Assembly: GCF_036417845.1 (NCBI RefSeq)
Contig: NC_089991.1
Coordinates: forward strand, 13,423,001 to 13,487,000
Origin: Apteryx mantelli
Taxonomy: Eukaryota; Chordata; Aves; Apterygiformes; Apterygidae
Length of the DNA: 64,000 nucleotides
Reading direction: 5' to 3'
Numbering within the stretch: position 1 is the first letter of the stretch; every line of letters begins with the position of its first letter. The notes below the pieces were generated by a model. The model did not search any database. It was not told where the DNA came from and saw only the letters and a program-made list of their open reading frames with translations. Below, one piece after another: positions 59,311 to 64,000 of the stretch. Both the position numbers and the translations under genes were made by a program.

Positions 59311-62246
59311 TAAAGTCTGTCTCCCTGGATGGCCCTAATCTGTGTTTCAGGCAGTTGGTAATTACGGATTTCCCTGATAAGCCCAGGCGGCTCTCTCCAA
59401 AACCCTGCCCGAGGATTTTATTTCCTTTTCCAAAACAGACTTGGGGTGTGGATGGGGATGGGGAAGCTCCTCCTGCCTTGGAAGTGCCCCTCAGCAAGAG
59501 CAAGCACCAGTGGATCTGGAGATGGTGTTGCCTGTGTGGCTCCGAGGGAGAAGCTGTAGGGAGCCAACACTTCACGCTCGCTGCATTTTCTCACCTTGTG
59601 CTGGTTTGGGCCCCAGCCTAAATGCTACGGGCTAATTTGGGGCTCTCTGTCTTCAGTGCGTGTGTGAATGTATATTTATCCCTTAATGCTTTGAGTAGGC
59701 ATTTAGTTGTGGGGAGGGAGGAGGCTCTGCGCACAGATGAGTCACCACTTCTGTTCCTTTGCAAGTAGATGGCCTGCCTGTTTCTGACCAGCATCGTCGG
59801 CTCCTTCAGCCTCCCGAGGAACCGCTGCTTTCCTTCCTTTTTTTTGTTTGGGAAGAGAGCAGCAAAGTGACATGTGAGTGACAAGGCAATTGCAAAGCAT
59901 CCTGGGGACACTTATGCAAACGACAATGTAAATCTGGCCTTCCAGGCTGAAACGGGATTAAGTTATTGAGAAGCTGCTGCACTCACTCCAGCAGCATTTT
60001 AGTGCCGGCAGACTTCAGAAGCTTAAACTTTTGCAGCCTCACTAAACATGAGCACAGTCTGTATGTGATTGCCCAGGGTGCTCTGAGCCTTGCTGCAAAA
60101 TACTTGGCCACAACTTCAAGGGGCTGGAACCAAGAGTTTTCTAGATAAGGGAAATTTCCACCTGTGCTGTTCTAGGGGCAGTGAAACCCATGCACGTGCG
60201 CTGCACCGTGAGATGCGGGTATATGCACTGGTGGTGCCACATGGGAAGGGTGCGATAGAGAAGAAAACCCCATGCCAGTAGGGCCTGCACATCTCTTCCT
60301 CACGATCCCTGCCCCTTCGACAGCCGCACTAAGCTATTAAGCACCGCAGGCATCAGACTTAGCTCTCTTGGTTGGCCTCAGTTTTAGCTTTGTATTGCCC
60401 GTGGCTGCCAGCCATGTCAGAAAGGACAGGTTGCCTCTACAACACAAATTAGAGATCACTGCCTGATATCTCTTCATCAGCGGTGTCTGTGCCTTTTCAG
60501 ATATCCTAATACTCTCCCCGCCCCCTCCCCCCAGCGACGGCAGGGTTTGGTCTGGTTGTCATATGCCTGCTAAAAGCCCAGGTAAGCAAGTGGCAAGGAG
60601 AAATGAGATGCTGCTTGCCCAGCAGGGCCCAGCACTGCGCAGAGCAGCTGGCTTTGATGCTGCTGAAGTGCTGGCTTGCACTAATTCAGTGCTCACATGG
60701 TAGCAAAGCTACAGTTTTTCAAAGACCCTGTCCAGAGAAAGCATCGTCGCTCTGTTTCTTTCCGAGGTGAAAATGCACATTGTCTTGAAGAGGCATGGGG
60801 TTAAAGCTTGACTTCTGCAACTGCCACAGATAAGGCAAAAACAAAGCATAAGCATTTGCCCTGAAGGTTGCTGTACTCCAGGTGGTAAATTCCCGTTTTT
60901 AGCCTTGTGGGCAAGAAGACAGTGAACAGGCTGCATTCGTGTGGCACTGGCTGCTCCCCAGAGCAAGCTGGTTGCAGCAAATGGAGCTAAGCTCTCTGCT
61001 CTTGGCAGCCTGGCTCAGGTACTGCTGCCCATGGAAAGTCATCAGCCAGGTCCCAAACCTGCCTCTCTAACCACCGCTAATAGCGGGGGGAGTGGTTTAG
61101 TCCAAGGAGCCCAAGTTCACATTGAAAAAGAGGAAAACATTTCCTGTCTCATTAATCCAATATTTGAATTAGAGTTGGGCTTGGAGAGAAACCTCATTTC
61201 TCTGCAAAGATAAGACTTCACATGTGCCTGCACCAGAGTTAAAGCTGCTCCAAAGCAGAAGAAAGATCTGAAAATTAACTTTCTGGAGAAATATCCCCCC
61301 TGCTGTCCCCACGATGTCCAGGGCTAGCATTAAGTCACAGCTCTGCTGAAAACAGTCTCCTTGGATGTAGCTCTGGCCAGCAGTTGCCCACGCTCTGCTG
61401 CAGAACTTGGCCTCTAAAAATCTCCACATTGGAGCTACCTGGGCTGCCTTCCCCAGCCATGGCAGAACAGCCCACAGCAATGGTGCCAAGGAGAGGTCTT
61501 CCCCATCAACCGCCTTCCCGATCCAGCAGGGAGAGGCAGCTAACCTCCATGCCAGCCCCCCCTCTGCCTTGTTTCTGCAAGGGCTGCTGCCAATGCGAGG
61601 GAAAAGGGCTGTGAAAAGCAGCTACGAGAAAAGGGCATTCCCAAAGTGATGGGGAGTCTGAGCACCACATCGTCTTGTCGGTGCCCTCCTCAGAGCCCCT
61701 CTGAAGTCAAGGGAGCTGACTGGCATCAGCCAGCGCCTGGGCTGCTCCCTTTAAATCACTGCCCCAAGGAATACAGTGAATACCTGCCAAAAAGCTACCA
61801 GAAACACTCGGATTTATTTGCTTGTACTGGGTTTCCAGGAGAAGGCATAGAGCCTTCATCACCTGTAATGTTTAAGAAGAACTTACACTAATACTTGTCC
61901 AGAAAAGTTTAGGTACAGTCGATGCTTCCCAGGATAGGACTGTTGTCTAGGTGACCTCTGGAAGTCCTTCACTGGCCGATTTGGAGCTTTGCCCCCCGCA
62001 CTTTCTATTGCTAGTTTAGCAATGGTGAACATGTACGCTACAGGCTCAGAGCGGGGTGAGTGCTGCTGTGTGTTGGGCACTCGAGAGGAAGGCTCCAGAG
62101 CTCATGTTTTCCAAACTATCCCCAGGAACTCGCAAAATCAGTGCTCTGAAACGCCTCCAGCCCCTGGAAGGGACATGAAACAAGCACAAACCTCTCAGCA
62201 GGAGAGTCCTTGCCGGCCGCCCAGAGCAATCCCTGTTTTCATGATT
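59311..62246 (+). other. Intron 1, no gene recognised
   Basis: Mixed intronic sequence, AT-richer than the preceding domain. No exon, tRNA or clear repeat was recognised before the CR1 copy. Confidence 0.5.
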
Positions 62247-62304
62247 TAAGTTATAAGCTCCTCACGGCAGGGAAGTACTGTCCATGCTTAGTAGTAAATT
62301 AATA
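62247..62304 (+). mobile_element. Possible ancient L2/MIR-type 3' tail
   Basis: AGTTATAAGCTCCTCACGG followed by CAGGGAAGTACTGTCC and ending in AATTAATAAA resembles the L2-type 3' end (GTAAGCTCCTTGAGGGCAGGGACTGTGTC ending in a CAATAAA tail). The middle part is missing or diverged, so confidence is low. Confidence 0.3.
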
Positions 62305-62491
62305 AAAATTTTGATGCTCTGTCCTCTCAGTAAGCAAAGTCTCTACAGAATCGAAGCTCCTTGCAACATACAAGTGAGTATCAGCTGCCTCTTTGTCCTA
62401 TAATTGTGACTGCTTTTCTTCTAAGGCTGAGGTTTCATGGTTTAAAGAAAGCCGAGGAGGCCATCTTTGAATGAAGGTTGGACAAGGCTGA

Positions 62492-63260
62492 TCACAGAAT
62501 CACAGAATAGTGGGATTGGCAGGGACCTCTGGAGATATCTCCAAGCTCAAGCAGGGAAAGCTAGAGCTGGCTGCCCAGGACCATGTCCGGTTGGGTTTTG
62601 AATATCTTCAGGGCTGTAACCTCCACAGCCTCTCTGGGCAGCCTGTTCCAGTGTTTGACCACCCTCACATTTGTCTTATGTTCAGCTGGAATTTTCTGTG
62701 TTTCAGTTTGTGCTTATTGCCTCTTTTCCTGTCACTGGGCATCACTGAGAAGAGTCTGGCCCCATCCTCTTTACACCTTCCCATCCAGATATTTATGCTC
62801 ATTGATAAGATCCCCCTGAGCCTTCTCTTCTGCAAGCTAAACAGGCCCAGCCCTCTCAGCTTCTCCTCATATGAGAGATGCTCCAGTCCTTTAATCATCT
62901 TTGTGGCCCTTCACTGGACTTGCTCCAGTATGTCTGTGTCTGTCTTGTCCTGGGGAGCCCAAACCTGGACCCAGCACTCCAGATGTGTCTCACCAGTGCT
63001 GAGCAGATGGAGAGGATCACCTTCCTTGACCTGCTGGCAATGCTCTTCCCAATGCAGCCCAGGGTACCATTAACCTTCTTTGCCATCAGGGCACATTGCA
63101 TACCCGTGTTCAGCTGGGTGTCCACCAGGATCCCCTGTCCTTCTCTGCAAAGCTGCCCTCAAACTGGCTGTGGGCTCCTAGCCAGTCCTGGTGCATGGGG
63201 TCATTCCTCCCCGGGTGCAGGATTTTGCACTTCCCTTTGTTGAACTTCATGAGTTTCCTG
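62492..63260 (-). mobile_element. CR1 LINE fragment, antisense, 3' half of ORF2
   Basis: On the + strand it begins with TCACAGAATCACAGAAT, two reverse-complement units of the CR1 tail, then GGGACCTCTGGAGAT. It continues through CR1 landmarks such as CAGCCTGTTCCAGTGTTTGA, CACTGAGAAGAGTCTGGCCC, AGGCTAAACAGGCCCAG-like sequence and GTTGAACTTCATGAG. Minus-strand translation gives the end of the reverse-transcriptase ORF: QCALMAKKVNGTLGCIGKS, SRSRKVILSICSALVR, then in another frame [18 protein letters not shown] and [13 protein letters not shown]. The frame change and a stop before the final segment show that the copy is dead. It is 5'-truncated at about 63,260. This is the strongest evidence for a bird or other archelosaur. 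Confidence 0.95.
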
Positions 63261-64000
63261 ACATTTATGGTGAGATATCATGTGCTATATGGAGTGGCAC
63301 TCTGTGCCCGGCCAGAGTACAAGCCTTTAAGAAGTCTGCCCCGAATGCCCTCCACCTTTCAGCTTTTGCTTTCACATCAAGTTCTCTGTGTGGTGCTGCT
63401 TATGGTTCACTCCTGCTCCAGGAGGTGGTGAGGCTTTGGTTCCTGTTTTTCCCCAAAGGATGTAGGTATGTGGCACTGGTACAGAGTCCTCATTGCTTGA
63501 GCTTCCCTCTTCCCTTACAGAGATTGATCAGACAAGTCACAAAGTTCCCTGCAACTTTCTGGATGTAGCCATGCTGCAGTGCGCACAGGCCAGGTGTCTG
63601 GACTGGAGGATGGCTCCGAATTTTCAAGCATGTCTCCATGGGTGTTTGCTGGCTGCACACCAAGAACCCATGGCTGATTTTCCTACAAACTCCCAAGTAA
63701 AATTAGAACAAAAGTTCACTCCTCTCCCAAGGCAGCAGGAAATGGAAAGGGTGGGAAAAGGGAAAGTTAGAGCAGATGAGATCTAGTGCCCACAGGCAGC
63801 AAGGTCAGCCCTCTGCATCTCCCCTGCCATCGTCCTGTCCCCGAAAGGAGAACTGAGAACCCTGTCCCCCACCCTGCCTTGAGTCTCCCTTCTCATGGCA
63901 GCTGGCCAAGAGGCAGTGCTTTTCCCACTGCTGAGTGAGCTGGATGCCAGGCTAAAGGTGCCTGAATTGATCGATTCCCTCTAGAGACTGAAGTCCTCCG
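63261..64000 (+). other. Intron 1, end of window, no gene recognised
   Basis: Sequence beyond the CR1 truncation point shows no recognisable element or exon. Open frames are short. The intron continues past the window edge. Confidence 0.5.

Larger units (their letters stand above)
21778..64000 (+). other. PPARGC1B intron 1 (5' part, runs off the window)
   Basis: The donor GTAGGG follows exon 1 directly. No later PPARGC1B exon was found: nothing encodes the expected exon-2 acidic stretch with its ADFPELDLS-type motif. Intron 1 of the mammalian gene is also very long (tens of kb), so a 42-kb first intron is plausible. The interval is repeat-poor, with several CpG-rich clusters and simple repeats that are listed separately. 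No nested gene was recognised on either strand. Confidence 0.75.

Noticed and set aside
58664-59575. 303-codon minus-strand frame
   Set aside because: GC-driven open frame through a CpG-rich domain with Arg/Pro/Ala-rich low-complexity sequence and no family resemblance.
62510-63073. 187-codon + strand frame
   Set aside because: It is the antisense of a CR1 LINE ORF2 fragment; the coding sense is the minus strand.

Overview
This is a eukaryotic, almost certainly avian, genomic window. It is dominated by non-coding DNA. Interspersed repeats are sparse, CpG-rich clusters are numerous, and the clearest transposons are CR1 LINE fragments: a roughly 770-bp antisense copy at 62.5-63.3 kb, and a short sense 3' end at 51.0 kb that finishes in the CR1-type ATTCTGTGA tail. 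CR1 is also abundant in turtles and crocodilians. The GC-rich, repeat-poor texture favours a bird, but the species cannot be read from the sequence.

Only one protein-coding exon can be supported. It is the first coding exon of PPARGC1B (PGC-1 beta) on the + strand at 21,694-21,777. It encodes 28 residues that include LLDEDLSSFVFNYLADSQ, the conserved start of the PGC-1 beta activation domain, and ends in a CAG|GTAGGG donor. It sits in a GC-rich CpG island (about 21.33-22.45 kb) that has a GC box, a 5-codon upstream ORF, and a YY1-type AAGATGGCGG motif overlapping the start codon. No second PPARGC1B exon is visible, so the rest of the window (21.8-64 kb) reads as part of its long first intron.

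Layout: 1-21.3 kb is upstream intergenic DNA. It holds a strong, separate CpG island at 7.85-8.35 kb, AT-rich islands and two MIR-like SINE relics. No exon of a neighbouring gene was recognised there; in mammals that neighbour would be ARHGEF37. 21.3-22.45 kb is the promoter and exon 1. 22.45-64 kb is intron 1, with a CpG-rich cluster at 25.5-26.9 kb, a 411-bp perfectly alternating pyrimidine-purine tract at 35.07-35.48 kb followed by (CT)14, an AT-rich island with a full palindromic CRE at 40.7-41.1 kb, a 16-bp minisatellite at 44.7 kb, a TGGCG pentamer array at 57.0 kb, a CpG-rich domain with a TATA box at 56.5-59.3 kb, and the CR1 copies.

The many long open frames in GC-rich parts look like consequences of low stop-codon density rather than genes. 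No new gene system was found. The best leads are regulatory or structural: candidate intronic or upstream promoters, the CRE island, the Z-DNA/H-DNA junction, and the apparent lack of the miR-378 hairpin that mammals carry in this intron.
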